From Bryobacterales bacterium (GTDB lineage: Bacteria; Acidobacteriota; Terriglobia; Bryobacterales; Bryobacteraceae), in the NCBI GenBank assembly GCA_016789905.1, contig JAEUQC010000014.1, forward strand, positions 1 through 64,000: 64,000 nucleotides of DNA, in the 5' to 3' direction. The notes beneath the pieces are model-generated. The model was given only the letters and a program-made list of their open reading frames with translations, was not told the origin of the DNA and did not search any database. Positions 52,757 through 60,467 of this stretch are shown in pieces (the first letter of the stretch is position 1; every line of letters begins with the position of its first letter). A program made the position numbers and the translations under genes.

Positions 52757-53505
52757 TCAGATTTTTTGCGGCCGACGGCGTAGAGCTCTCCGCCGTATCG
52801 CGTTCACTCTTCCCACCCTCGCCTTCTCGATTGCGGCTTTGATGGAATCGGACTGCGGAGGAACTAATCGGCGCGTGGCGGAGAAGTCGCTGTGGCCGGT
52901 GCGGGGCACACCCATTCGGTGGCAGCGTCGGCCTGGCACATGTCGAGTTGCGCGGCCACACGCTGCGTCAACGGGATAGTGCGGCGCGCGTTCTCCGTCT
53001 TGCCGTAGAGGATATGCAACGCGCCATCCCGGACACCCTCCCACCACATCCGGAAGCACTCCTCGGGGCGCAGAGCGCAATCGAGCAGAATCGTCGCGAC
53101 GCCGCGAAGCAGGAGACGCCGCGGCCAGATAGCGGTTCTCTTCGTCGAGAATGAGGGCGTGTTCCCGATGGTTCTCGCCGCTCAGCATCCCTACTTTGGG
53201 CAATACCTTCTCGACCCTGCCCCTCTCCACGGCCAGCTTCAGCATTCGCCGCAGGACCTCCAGTTGCCGAAGCGGTTGATGCTGGCCACTACGCGTCCGG
53301 CTTGACGGCGCTTGGAGATGAACGCGGCGATCTTGTCGCCCGGAATCGCGTCAAGCAGCCAGTTCGCGAGCGGCGCGAACTCCCGCAAGTTCTTGCGGCC
53401 GGTCCGGTAGCACTCAATCGTCTTGGCCTTGCTGGCAAAACACGCTTCCACATACGGCGCGAAATGCATGCCCACGTTTCCGCAAGGGCAATCGGCTGAG
53501 TGCAT
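52757..53505 (-). pseudogene. Second degraded tyrosine recombinase, related to the first
   Basis: Minus-strand pieces are colinear with the remnant at 49800-50690: FAPYVEACFASKAKTIECYR, LLDAIPGDKIAAFISKRRQAG, LKLAVERGRVEKVLPKVGMLSG, EGVRDGALHILYGKTENARR and TQRVAAQLDMC. Several frame changes break it, and the C-terminal HxxRHT box seen in copy 1 is missing, replaced by an IEKARVGRVNAIRRR tail. It lies directly after attachment copy 2, in the same direction as copy 1. Confidence 0.8.
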
Positions 53506-53614
53506 GGCAGATGGCCTCGAAATCCACGCGCCTCATCCGCCGTTCCTCGATGTTCCCACTACCCAGATCATCGCCGCCGGACCTCAGCCCCCTCAGGCGG
53601 GAAAACGGCATGGG

Positions 53615-53629
53615 GCGTCTTAAGACGTC
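53615..53629. repeat. Second copy of the GACGTCTTAAGACGTC palindrome
   Basis: GCGTCTTAAGACGTC matches the islet-1 palindrome with one mismatch and is followed 26 bases later by the same ACGCGGTA...GGAACATAAAG segment. The surrounding 53506-53788 has no recognisable gene. Confidence 0.5.
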
Positions 53630-53788
53630 TCTCAGCGGCACAGCAGTTGGGGGAGACGCGGTATTGGAACATAAAGCGTTGTCTGCCAACCGGGCAAGAA
53701 TCTCGCACTATCCAGCGTCGTTTGAATGCGATGGGTTGTCATCCACGAAAGCGGTCGGTGGTGCCACGTGTCATACGCGCCGACAGGT

Positions 53789-54166
53789 TCAGCGAGTAAA
53801 GAAATGCCGCGATATCGACGGCAGGTAGTAGGCCTGATCTCGAAGCTCGGCTGGATCGGAAGGCCCCCACACGTAAAGCAAAGCCTCGACGACATCACCG
53901 ATGGCCGAGCCTTGAGACACGATCAAAAGCCCAGGGCTGGACTTGCCCGCCGCCAGATGGTCGCGAAAGTGGTCGATCATCGTTCGCCGATCATGGGAGA
54001 CCAGGACTCGGCCTTCTGCCCCTGCGCGGTCCAGCAACAACGGATCGGGAACACCGTCCAGGCCGGCCTCTTGCGCGGATAGGAAGTCCACAGTCGGCTC
54101 TCGCCGCCGGACGGCCTTTACGATTCCGAACTTGAGGTCGTTGTCAGCCTGGAAGCGGTTGCGCAA
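53789..54166 (-). CDS. DUF5615 (PIN-like) protein, possible toxin partner
   Basis: The 125-residue protein (FQADNDLKFGIVKAVRRREP, DFLSAQEAGLDGVPDPLLLDRAGAEGRVLVSHDRRTM, LLIVSQGSAIGDVVEALLYVW) matches DUF5615, a PIN-like nuclease-related family with DxN and SHD acidic positions. It begins at TTG 54166, overlapping the DUF433 gene by 49 bases. DUF433-DUF5615 pairs are predicted VapBC-like toxin-antitoxin modules. It lies next to the second integrase remnant. Confidence 0.75.
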   Translation of the reverse strand: MRNRFQADNDLKFGIVKAVRRREPTVDFLSAQEAGLDGVPDPLLLDRAGAEGRVLVSHDRRTMIDHFRDHLAAGKSSPGLLIVSQGSAIGDVVEALLYVWGPSDPAELRDQAYYLPSISRHFFTR

Positions 54167-54486
54167 GAACGCCGCTCGCCTTGGGCTGCCTCGGCTTTAG
54201 CGCGTTGGATCTTGGCCCAAAGCGTCGGGTTGGCCTGTTCCAGGGGGATGGCGTTCCCCTCGAACTCACGCTCGGTGTCCACCCGATACTTATCGATTTC
54301 GGCGTGATGATCCAGGTAGAAGGCAATCGCGCCGTAGATCTGGGCGCGCTTCAGCGACGGGAAGTCGTCCTGAATAGCCTCGGGCGACTGTCCTTCGTTG
54401 AACGAGTAGACCACGGAATCCAACGAAACACGCGTCCCGGCTACGTAGTAGCCCCCGTGGCGCTGTTCGATGTACTCGCTGTGCAT
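54118..54486 (-). CDS. DUF433 protein, possible antitoxin partner
   Basis: The 122-residue protein starts at the ATG at 54486 (HSEYIEQRHGGYYVAGTRVSLDSVVYSFNEGQSPEAI), with AGGAACGG upstream; DFPSLKRAQIYGAIAFYLDH and the following helix complete the DUF433 domain, a short winged-helix type. The last 20 residues (RRSCATASRLTTTSSSES) are low in information, so the end may have shifted frame. It precedes and overlaps the DUF5615 gene. Confidence 0.75.
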   Translation of the reverse strand: MHSEYIEQRHGGYYVAGTRVSLDSVVYSFNEGQSPEAIQDDFPSLKRAQIYGAIAFYLDHHAEIDKYRVDTEREFEGNAIPLEQANPTLWAKIQRAKAEAAQGERRSCATASRLTTTSSSES

Positions 54487-54955
54487 CGTTCCGTTCCTGC
54501 TCTGACTAACGATACGTCGCATCCCGGACTGTCTTCCTGCCTTGCCGATTCCCATAGAAGCGCATTTCAGAGGCCGGATCGCCCTTCGGCGATCAAATGC
54601 GGACCAGCGCGATTAAGCTTCCGACAGTGTTTTGCCGCCCAGTTCTTCCTCGCATTCCTGGCTAGCCGCTTCCGGCCCGGCGCGTCCTGCAAACGTGGAT
54701 TGAGCCATCTGGGTTGCTGAATCTTGTACTGCGGACATGCTCGTATTCTCGCCCACACTCCTTTCGAAGGCTCTGCCCGTTCCCCGCATCGACCTCTTAC
54801 TACCCGGGACGAAGTCCCAACCGCCGGCCTGCGGGACAAGCGAGAAAGGAAGGCTGAACCCAACCGCGTGCAAGCCAGCGCAGTCAACCCTTACTTATCG
54901 CGCCTCCCGCACCGCCGCTCGCGCCCGGTGGGATACTAAAGGCAGGAGATTTAAC
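54487..54955. other. 469-base stretch without a firm gene
   Basis: This gap between the DUF433 gene and the ytxH-like gene shows no recognised family on either strand. It holds one possible short minus-strand frame (54613-54738) and probably the promoter of the DUF433 pair and of the ytxH-like gene. The right end of the second islet may lie here. Confidence 0.5.
54613..54738 (-). CDS. Possible 41-residue peptide
   Basis: The frame from ATG 54738 encodes MSAVQDSATQMAQSTFAGR and goes on to an acidic end (SQECEEELGGKTLSEA). The composition is protein-like and hydrophilic. AAAGGAG lies about 17 bases upstream, too far for a normal ribosome site. It could be a real small protein, or chance. Confidence 0.25.
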   Translation of the reverse strand: MSAVQDSATQMAQSTFAGRAGPEAASQECEEELGGKTLSEA

Positions 54956-55219
54956 ATGGCACAAGAAAGTGGCGACAAAGTAGTGTGGTTCCTGGCCGGC
55001 GCGGCAATCGGCGCCGCCATCGCTCTGCTCTACGCCCCCGCAAGCGGCGAAGAGACCAGAGCCAAACTGCTCGACAAAGCCAACGAAGGCCGCGACCTTC
55101 TCGGCGAGCGCGGACGCGACCTCATGGAACGCGGACGCGAACTCTACAGCAAAGGCAAAGGTATGGCCGACGAAGCCGCCGACATGCTCGAACGCGGCCG
55201 CAAACTCGTGGAAGGCTAA
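54956..55219 (+). CDS. YtxH domain-containing protein
   Basis: The 87-residue protein has a membrane segment (VVWFLAGAAIGAAIALLYAPASGEETR) that contains the LLYAPxSGEETR box of YtxH, followed by an amphipathic helix with repeated GR(D/E)L(M/Y)ERGR units. YtxH proteins are small membrane-associated stress-related proteins of unknown role. GGCAGGAG lies 6-7 bases before the ATG. The dehydrogenase gene starts 7 bases after its stop. Confidence 0.85.
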   Translation: MAQESGDKVVWFLAGAAIGAAIALLYAPASGEETRAKLLDKANEGRDLLGERGRDLMERGRELYSKGKGMADEAADMLERGRKLVEG

Positions 55220-55225
55220 TCCCCA

Positions 55226-56788
55226 ATGAACGCCCCGGCGCTTCCGGCGTTCGCCAACGAGGCCTACGCCGATTTCACCCTTCCTGCCAACCGGCAGCGA
55301 CAGTTGGAAGCCATCGCCGCCGTCCGCGGTGAGCTCGGGCGCAATTACCACAACTGGATCGCGGGGCGGGCCGTTCGTGCCGGCCAATGGCTCGCCTCCG
55401 TCAACCCGTCCCAGCCGTCCGAAATCATCGGACGCCACGCCAAGGCCGACGCCGCCCAGGCCGCCCTCGCCGTTGACGACGCGCATGCCTTCTTCGGCGA
55501 ATGGGCCTTCACTCCCGTCGCCGATCGAGTCGCCATTCTGATCGAAACCGCCGCCATCCTCCGCCGCCGCAAGGCCGAATTCAACGCCTGGCTCATCCTC
55601 GAATCCGGCAAATCTTTCGCCGAAGCCGAGGCCGACACCGCCGAAGCCATCGACTTCTGCGAATACTACGCGCGCCAGATGCTGCGCTACGCAAGCCCAG
55701 AACCCATCGTCCAAATGCCCGGCGAAAAGAATGAGATGGTCTACCTCCCGCTCGGCGTCGGCGTCGTCATCCCCCCCTGGAATTTCCCCCTCGCCATCCT
55801 CGCCGGCACCACGGTCGCCGCACTTGTTTGCGGCAACACCGTCGTGCTGAAACCGTCCAGCGAAACGCCCATCGTCGCCGCGAAATTCGTCGAAGTGCTC
55901 CGCGAAGCCGGCCTGCCGCCTCGCGCGCTCGCCCTTTGCGTTGGCAGTGGCGCCGAAGTTGGCGACACGCTGGTCACCCATCCCAAAACGCGCTTCATCT
56001 CCTTCACCGGCTCCCGCGAAGTCGGCCTGCGCATCAACGAGCTCGCCGCCCGCCCCGTTCCCGGCTGCATCTGGATCAAACGCGTCGTCGCCGAAATGGG
56101 CGGCAAAGATGCCATCCTCGTCAACGACGACGCCGATATCGATGCCGCCGCCAGCGGCGTCGTCGCCTCCGCCTTCGGCTTCCAGGGACAAAAATGTTCC
56201 GCCTGCTCCCGCGCCATCGTGCACGAGGCCGTCTATGGCCCCTTCCTCGATCTGGTAAAAGCGAAAACCGAAGCCCTCACGCAAGGCCCCGCCGACGATC
56301 CCGCCAACCACTGCGGCCCGGTCATCTCCGCCAAAGCCCAGCAGACAATCGCCGCCTATATCGAGACCGGGAAACGCGAAGGCCGCCTCCTCACCGGTGG
56401 CGGCGATCTCGCCGAAAACGGCTATTACGTCCAGCCGACCGTCATTGCCGACGTCGGCCGCTCCGCCCGCATATTTCAAGAAGAAATCTTCGGCCCCGTC
56501 CTCGCCATCACCAAAGCCGATAGCTTCGACCACGGTCTCGAACTCGTCAACGACAGCGACTACGGCCTCACCGGCGCCGTCTACACCCGCAACCCGGCCA
56601 ATCTCGAAAAGGCCCGCCGCCATTTCCACGTCGGCAATCTTTACCTGAACCGCAAATGCACCGGCGCCATGGTGGGCGCCCACCCTTTCGGCGGCTTCAA
56701 CATGAGCGGAACAGATTCCAAGGCCGGCGGCCCGGACTACCTCCTGCAATTCCTCCAGGCCAAATCCATCGCCGAAAAAATCGGCTAA
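55226..56788 (+). CDS. pruA: 1-pyrroline-5-carboxylate dehydrogenase
   Basis: The 520-residue protein oxidises glutamate semialdehyde, from proline, to glutamate with NAD. It is of the PruA/RocA type: VVIPPWNFPLAILAGTTVAAL, NTVVLKPSSETP, FTGSREVGLRI, catalytic Glu in VAEMGGKD and Cys in FGFQGQKCSACSR, EEIFGPVLA and the long C-terminal VGAHPFGGFNMSGTDSKAGGPDYL unique to P5C dehydrogenases. No proline dehydrogenase gene is adjacent. It is followed by a strong terminator. Confidence 0.92.
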   Translation: MNAPALPAFANEAYADFTLPANRQRQLEAIAAVRGELGRNYHNWIAGRAVRAGQWLASVNPSQPSEIIGRHAKADAAQAALAVDDAHAFFGEWAFTPVADRVAILIETAAILRRRKAEFNAWLILESGKSFAEAEADTAEAIDFCEYYARQMLRYASPEPIVQMPGEKNEMVYLPLGVGVVIPPWNFPLAILAGTTVAALVCGNTVVLKPSSETPIVAAKFVEVLREAGLPPRALALCVGSGAEVGDTLVTHPKTRFISFTGSREVGLRINELAARPVPGCIWIKRVVAEMGGKDAILVNDDADIDAAASGVVASAFGFQGQKCSACSRAIVHEAVYGPFLDLVKAKTEALTQGPADDPANHCGPVISAKAQQTIAAYIETGKREGRLLTGGGDLAENGYYVQPTVIADVGRSARIFQEEIFGPVLAITKADSFDHGLELVNDSDYGLTGAVYTRNPANLEKARRHFHVGNLYLNRKCTGAMVGAHPFGGFNMSGTDSKAGGPDYLLQFLQAKSIAEKIG

Positions 56789-56858
56789 ACTGGAGATACC
56801 CCGATTAGAAGGGGACTGTACAATTCCGAACACAAGGTCAAACCCGACCGACGTGCCG

Positions 56859-56887
56859 AAAGGGCGCTCTTTCCCAGAGCGCCCTTT
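56859..56887 (+). terminator. Rho-independent terminator after pruA
   Basis: AAAGGGCGCTCT pairs perfectly with AGAGCGCCCTTT around a five-base loop; the final stem bases are T and a CTCTT follows, so it is a good terminator 70 bases after the pruA stop. Confidence 0.7.
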
Positions 56888-56900
56888 CTCTTGCCTGTGC

Positions 56901-56906
56901 TACTTT
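56901..56906 (+). promoter_or_regulatory. -10-like TACTTT adjacent to start codon
   Basis: TACTTT ends seven bases before the sulfatase ATG at 56914; together with the absence of a ribosome site this resembles the other leaderless starts in the window. Confidence 0.3.
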
Positions 56907-56913
56907 GCAGTTG

Positions 56914-58326
56914 ATGCGACTCACCCGCCGCGCCCTCTTCGGGCTCCCTTTCGCCGCGCTCGCCCAGCAGCGGCGCCGCCGCCCCAATGTCGTTGTCTTC
57001 ATGACGGACGATCACGGCGCGTGGGCCACCGGAGCCTACGGCTGCAACGAAATGCACACGCCGAACATTGACGCCTTGGCCAAAGGCGGCGCCAGGTTCA
57101 CCCGCGCCTTCGCCGCCACCCCCGTCTGCTCCCCTAGCCGCGCTACCTATATGACCGGCTGCCTGCCATCCGCGCATGGCGTTCAGGATTGGCTCGTGCC
57201 CAAAGACAGCTTCGGCGGCCAAGCCAAAGGCTGGCTCGATGGTCTCGACATCTTTCCGGAAGTGCTGGCGAAGAACGGCTACCAGTGCGGCATGGTCGGC
57301 AAGTGGCACATGGGTCACGACGAATCCGCCCAACGCGGCTTCACCTATTGGGCCACCGTTCCTGGCGGCGGCGGAACGTTCAAAAACGCGGTCTACGTCA
57401 AAAACGGCGTGACCGCCGAATACCCTGGGTTCAAGGAGGACGCCATCGGCGACTACGCCCTCGAATTCATCAACAAGCAGTCCCCCGATGCCCCGTTCTA
57501 CCTCCAGGTGCCGTTCTACGCCCCCCACACCCCCTTCGATTTCCAGCCCGAAGAGGACCGGGCCCACTACGCCAACGCGGCCCTAACCTGCTTCCCCGAC
57601 ACGCCGCCACACCCCAATCAGAACCCCGGTTTGGCGCGTTTTCACGGCAATAAGGAGGCAAAAAAGAGCTATATGGCGCTCGTTTCGGGCGCCGATCGCA
57701 ACATTGGACGCGTTTTAAGGCTCCTGGAACAGCGCGGATGGCGCGAAAACACGCTCGTCATCTTCACCGCTGACCAGGGTTACAACGCCGGCCACCACGG
57801 CGTCTGGGGCAAAGGCAACGGCACCTGGCCGTTCAATATGTTTGAAGAGTCCATCCGCGTGCCCATGATCTGGAACCACCCGAACTCGATAAAACCCGGC
57901 CAGTCAATCACTTCCATGGTTTCCTCGTACGATTTCTTCCCCTCCGTGCTCGATTATGCCGGCGTCTCCGCCCCGCCCGAAAAGCGCCGCGTCGGCCGCA
58001 GTTACGCCGCCTTCCTCCGCGGCCAAAAACCCCGCTGGGACGAGCGCCTGTTCTTTGAATACAGCTATGTACGGGGCGTCCGAACCACCACCAGAAAGCT
58101 GATCATTCGCGCCGAAGGCTTCCCCTCAGAGTTCTACGACCTGGAAAAGGATCCGGGCGAAACCGCCAACCGCATCGGCGATCCGGCCTATGCCAAGGAA
58201 ATCGCCACTCTCAAGGGGCAACTCGAAAAGTGGTTCCACGACGCCGGCGCCCCGCCAATCGGCGACTGGCGTTCCACCACCAAACAGAATCTCACTGTTT
58301 ATGGCCCCTACCCGGCAAAGAAATAA
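56914..58326 (+). CDS. Exported type I sulfatase
   Basis: The 470-residue protein has a Tat/Sec-like leader (RLTRRALFGLPFAALAQ), the metal-binding Asp-Asp at 32-33 (FMTDDHG) and the formylglycine-forming box CSPSR with Cys72. Further marks are GKWHMGHDE and TADQGYNAGHHGVWGKG. It hydrolyses sulfate esters, probably of polysaccharides, after Cys maturation by a formylglycine-generating enzyme not seen here. The ATG at 56914 is preferred over an in-frame TTG at 56905. Confidence 0.88.
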   Translation: MRLTRRALFGLPFAALAQQRRRRPNVVVFMTDDHGAWATGAYGCNEMHTPNIDALAKGGARFTRAFAATPVCSPSRATYMTGCLPSAHGVQDWLVPKDSFGGQAKGWLDGLDIFPEVLAKNGYQCGMVGKWHMGHDESAQRGFTYWATVPGGGGTFKNAVYVKNGVTAEYPGFKEDAIGDYALEFINKQSPDAPFYLQVPFYAPHTPFDFQPEEDRAHYANAALTCFPDTPPHPNQNPGLARFHGNKEAKKSYMALVSGADRNIGRVLRLLEQRGWRENTLVIFTADQGYNAGHHGVWGKGNGTWPFNMFEESIRVPMIWNHPNSIKPGQSITSMVSSYDFFPSVLDYAGVSAPPEKRRVGRSYAAFLRGQKPRWDERLFFEYSYVRGVRTTTRKLIIRAEGFPSEFYDLEKDPGETANRIGDPAYAKEIATLKGQLEKWFHDAGAPPIGDWRSTTKQNLTVYGPYPAKK

Positions 58327-58389
58327 TCGGCTTAAACAATTCCGCCTCCATCCGCGTCTAGTCTTTGAGAGGGATTTCCACACTTGTCT

Positions 58390-59214
58390 ATGATGTTTCG
58401 ACCATTTGCCGCCGTTCTCGCCGCGTCCCTGTGCGCCGGCGCCCAGGAGAAGCCCAATCTTTTCAACGCCGCCCCCCCGGAAATGGAAAAGGCGCTGCGA
58501 GACCGTGTGACCGGCTTCTACCAGCCCTACGTCGATGGCAAATTCCGCGCCGCGGAACCGTTCGTGTGTGAAGACACCAAAGACACGCATTACAACCAGG
58601 AAAAGTCGAAAATTCGCGGCTTCGAGATCCTCAAAATCAACTGGGCCGACGGTTTTAAAAAGGCGTCCGTGGTCACCACCGTGCAGACTTCCATTCAGAT
58701 GCGCGGCCAGAACATCCCGGCATCGGCGCCAATGGCCACCAGTTGGAAGCTCGAAAACGGCAACTGGTGCTATTTTGTCGATCCAACGCTTGGCCGCGTT
58801 ACTCCCATGGGCACCATGAAGCCCGGCCCCGGAAACGCCAAGGGAATGGACATCGATGCGATGCTCAAGAATCCCAACATTATTCTGAACCAGGTGAAGG
58901 TGAATAAAGAGCGGTTCCTGCTTCACAGTTGGGAAAAGTCGGCGGATTCAGTCGTCATCACCAATGGCATGCAAGGCTCCATCACCATTTCGTTCCAAAC
59001 CGAATCAATTCCCGGTTTGACCTACCGTTTGGAGAAAACGGAACTCGCGCCCGGCGATACGGCTCGTATTGAAGTCGTCTACGATCCCAAAGACGAATCG
59101 GCGAAACCCACGCTGAACGCTTCGCTCAAGATTGACCCATTTGGCCGAACGCTGATTATCCCGGTCGTTTTTGACATTCCGGAATCGGTGAAAAAGCAGT
59201 TGCCCAAGCAGTAA
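58390..59214 (+). CDS. Exported protein with a DUF1573-like C-terminal domain
   Basis: The 274-residue product starts with a signal peptide (MMFRPFAAVLAASLCAGAQ). The first half (ALRDRVTGFYQPYVDGKFRAAEPFV... FEILKINWADGFKKASVVTTVQT) looks like a SnoaL/NTF2-like fold. The last 100 residues (VITNGMQGSITISFQTE, LAPGDTARIEVVYDPKDE, IPVVFDIPE) look like an ASH/DUF1573 beta-sandwich, which is common in this phylum. No enzyme motifs are seen. Two neighbouring ATGs and a TTG six bases before could start it. Confidence 0.65.
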   Translation: MMFRPFAAVLAASLCAGAQEKPNLFNAAPPEMEKALRDRVTGFYQPYVDGKFRAAEPFVCEDTKDTHYNQEKSKIRGFEILKINWADGFKKASVVTTVQTSIQMRGQNIPASAPMATSWKLENGNWCYFVDPTLGRVTPMGTMKPGPGNAKGMDIDAMLKNPNIILNQVKVNKERFLLHSWEKSADSVVITNGMQGSITISFQTESIPGLTYRLEKTELAPGDTARIEVVYDPKDESAKPTLNASLKIDPFGRTLIIPVVFDIPESVKKQLPKQ

Positions 59215-59259
59215 CCGGGTTTGGCAGGAGAGTTGCTCTGCTATTTCCCGGAGGCCCTC

Positions 59260-59808
59260 TTGTTCGTCGTACCCCGTTCTACCCCCCAACCCATAGATCC
59301 CGCAAAAACCGCGGTATCCACCCGCACGGCGGCATCCCAACGCTCGCGCACCGCCTCGAATGGCACGTTCACACTCCATACCGATGGCGCAGGCCGCGGT
59401 TCTGACACCGTACCCGGCCGCGCTGGCAGTCAAAATATTGCCGCCACCCCCGCCACTGTCACAAATCCGTCGCCCGCCGCCACCGTTACAACCGCTACCG
59501 CGCCCGCTGTCAGCACCACATCGGCGCCGGAAGCCAGCGGCACCGGAATGCAGCGCCTGCTGGACACCATGTCGGCCCTCGGCATGAGCACTTCGGGTCT
59601 CAGCATCAGCTACAGCGAAGAGGCGGTCGGCTATCCTGGCGGCTCCTACATGAACCGGCAAATCAAAGTCACCGCGGGCGGCAAAACCGAACAGTTTTCC
59701 GCCGAATTGACTGATCGGAATCCGATGGTCACCGCCTACGAGTTGCAACGCTATTTCGGCGTTGCGGCCAACGTAAACGGCGCCACCGGCTCCATTCGCC
59801 AGAGTTAA
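59260..59808 (+). CDS. Protein of unknown function with Ala/Thr/Ser-rich middle
   Basis: The 182-residue frame starts at TTG 59260, with GGAGG five bases upstream. The first 100 residues are low-complexity, Ala/Thr/Ser/Pro-rich, with no signal peptide. The last 85 (GMQRLLDTMSALGMSTSGLSISYSEEAVGYPGGSYMNRQIKVTAGGKT...ELQRYFGV) look like a folded domain of a type I cannot name. It lies 45 bases after the preceding gene. Confidence 0.5.
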   Translation: MFVVPRSTPQPIDPAKTAVSTRTAASQRSRTASNGTFTLHTDGAGRGSDTVPGRAGSQNIAATPATVTNPSPAATVTTATAPAVSTTSAPEASGTGMQRLLDTMSALGMSTSGLSISYSEEAVGYPGGSYMNRQIKVTAGGKTEQFSAELTDRNPMVTAYELQRYFGVAANVNGATGSIRQS

Positions 59809-59820
59809 CCGGCGGCTAGG

Positions 59821-60327
59821 TTAGACGCCCAGCTTCTTGGCGATCGCCATAAGTATGGCGCGGTCTTCTTCCGTGAAGCCGCGATCAGGCTCCAAGGAAT
59901 TCTTGATCCGGACGCCAATAATGCCGGGGAACGGAACGAAGAACTCCTCGTCGGCGTTCAACGCACGCAACGGCGGCGGAATTTCCGGCTTGTCGGCGCC
60001 GGGAATGTTTGCCATCCCCAGCCCCTTCGGCGGAATATTCACCGTGGCCGCTTCGTCTTTGTTCAGCATCAACACTTCCAGCATCGGCTTGCCGTTATCG
60101 TCGAACAACGGAGAGCCGTTGACGGCGTAGGACAAAATATGGTCGTAGGCCATATTCCGGCGCGTGGACTCCTTGGCGGCTGGGTCAAACCAGTACTTAG
60201 GGGCCCTGGTGCCGTCGAACTTCGGCGGCTCCACGCCAGTTGCCTTTTGATACTCCTCCCGCGTCTGATAGTACGGGAAAACGTACAGTCTTTCGATTCC
60301 GTACCGGACTTCGCCTGGAACAGACAT
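59821..60327 (-). CDS. Conserved-looking cytoplasmic protein of unknown function
   Basis: The 168-residue protein starts at ATG 60327, with GGAGGTACC upstream, and has no signal or membrane segment. It is rich in aromatic and acidic residues (YGIERLYVFPYYQTREEYQ, KYWFDPAAKESTRRNMAYDHILSYAVNG, EEFFVPFPGIIGVRI, GFTEEDRAILMAIAKKLGV). I recognise no family. It lies downstream of the large flavoprotein gene on the same strand, but a terminator separates them. Confidence 0.6.
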   Translation of the reverse strand: MSVPGEVRYGIERLYVFPYYQTREEYQKATGVEPPKFDGTRAPKYWFDPAAKESTRRNMAYDHILSYAVNGSPLFDDNGKPMLEVLMLNKDEAATVNIPPKGLGMANIPGADKPEIPPPLRALNADEEFFVPFPGIIGVRIKNSLEPDRGFTEEDRAILMAIAKKLGV

Positions 60328-60401
60328 AAAATAGGTACCTCCAGCCACGAAGCTACCAGCCCGCCGCACTATAATCGTCGCGGCGAACTCTATAAATCAT
60401 T

Positions 60402-60430
60402 CAAAAGAAGGGAAATAAAAATCTCCCTTC
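60402..60430 (-). terminator. Terminator of the large flavoprotein gene
   Basis: On the minus strand GAAGGGA (60430-60424) pairs with TCCCTTC (60413-60407) and is followed by TTTT, about 40 bases after the stop of the flavoprotein gene. Confidence 0.55.
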
Positions 60431-60467
60431 CCTTGTCACCGGCCTCCCCGGCCAAGCCCTTTTTCGC

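Noticed and set aside
49718..54555. An active integrative element or prophage
   Set aside because: Both recombinases have frameshifts and stops, and no structural, replication or transfer genes are present.
54568..54579. Third attachment-site copy (GAGGCCGGA near 54570)
   Set aside because: Only nine bases match, which is expected by chance; the right end of the second islet stays undefined.
54884..56833. A 649-residue minus-strand open frame across the pruA gene
   Set aside because: It is the antisense of a clear P5C dehydrogenase in GC-rich DNA; its Gly/Asp/Glu-rich composition is typical of a shadow frame.
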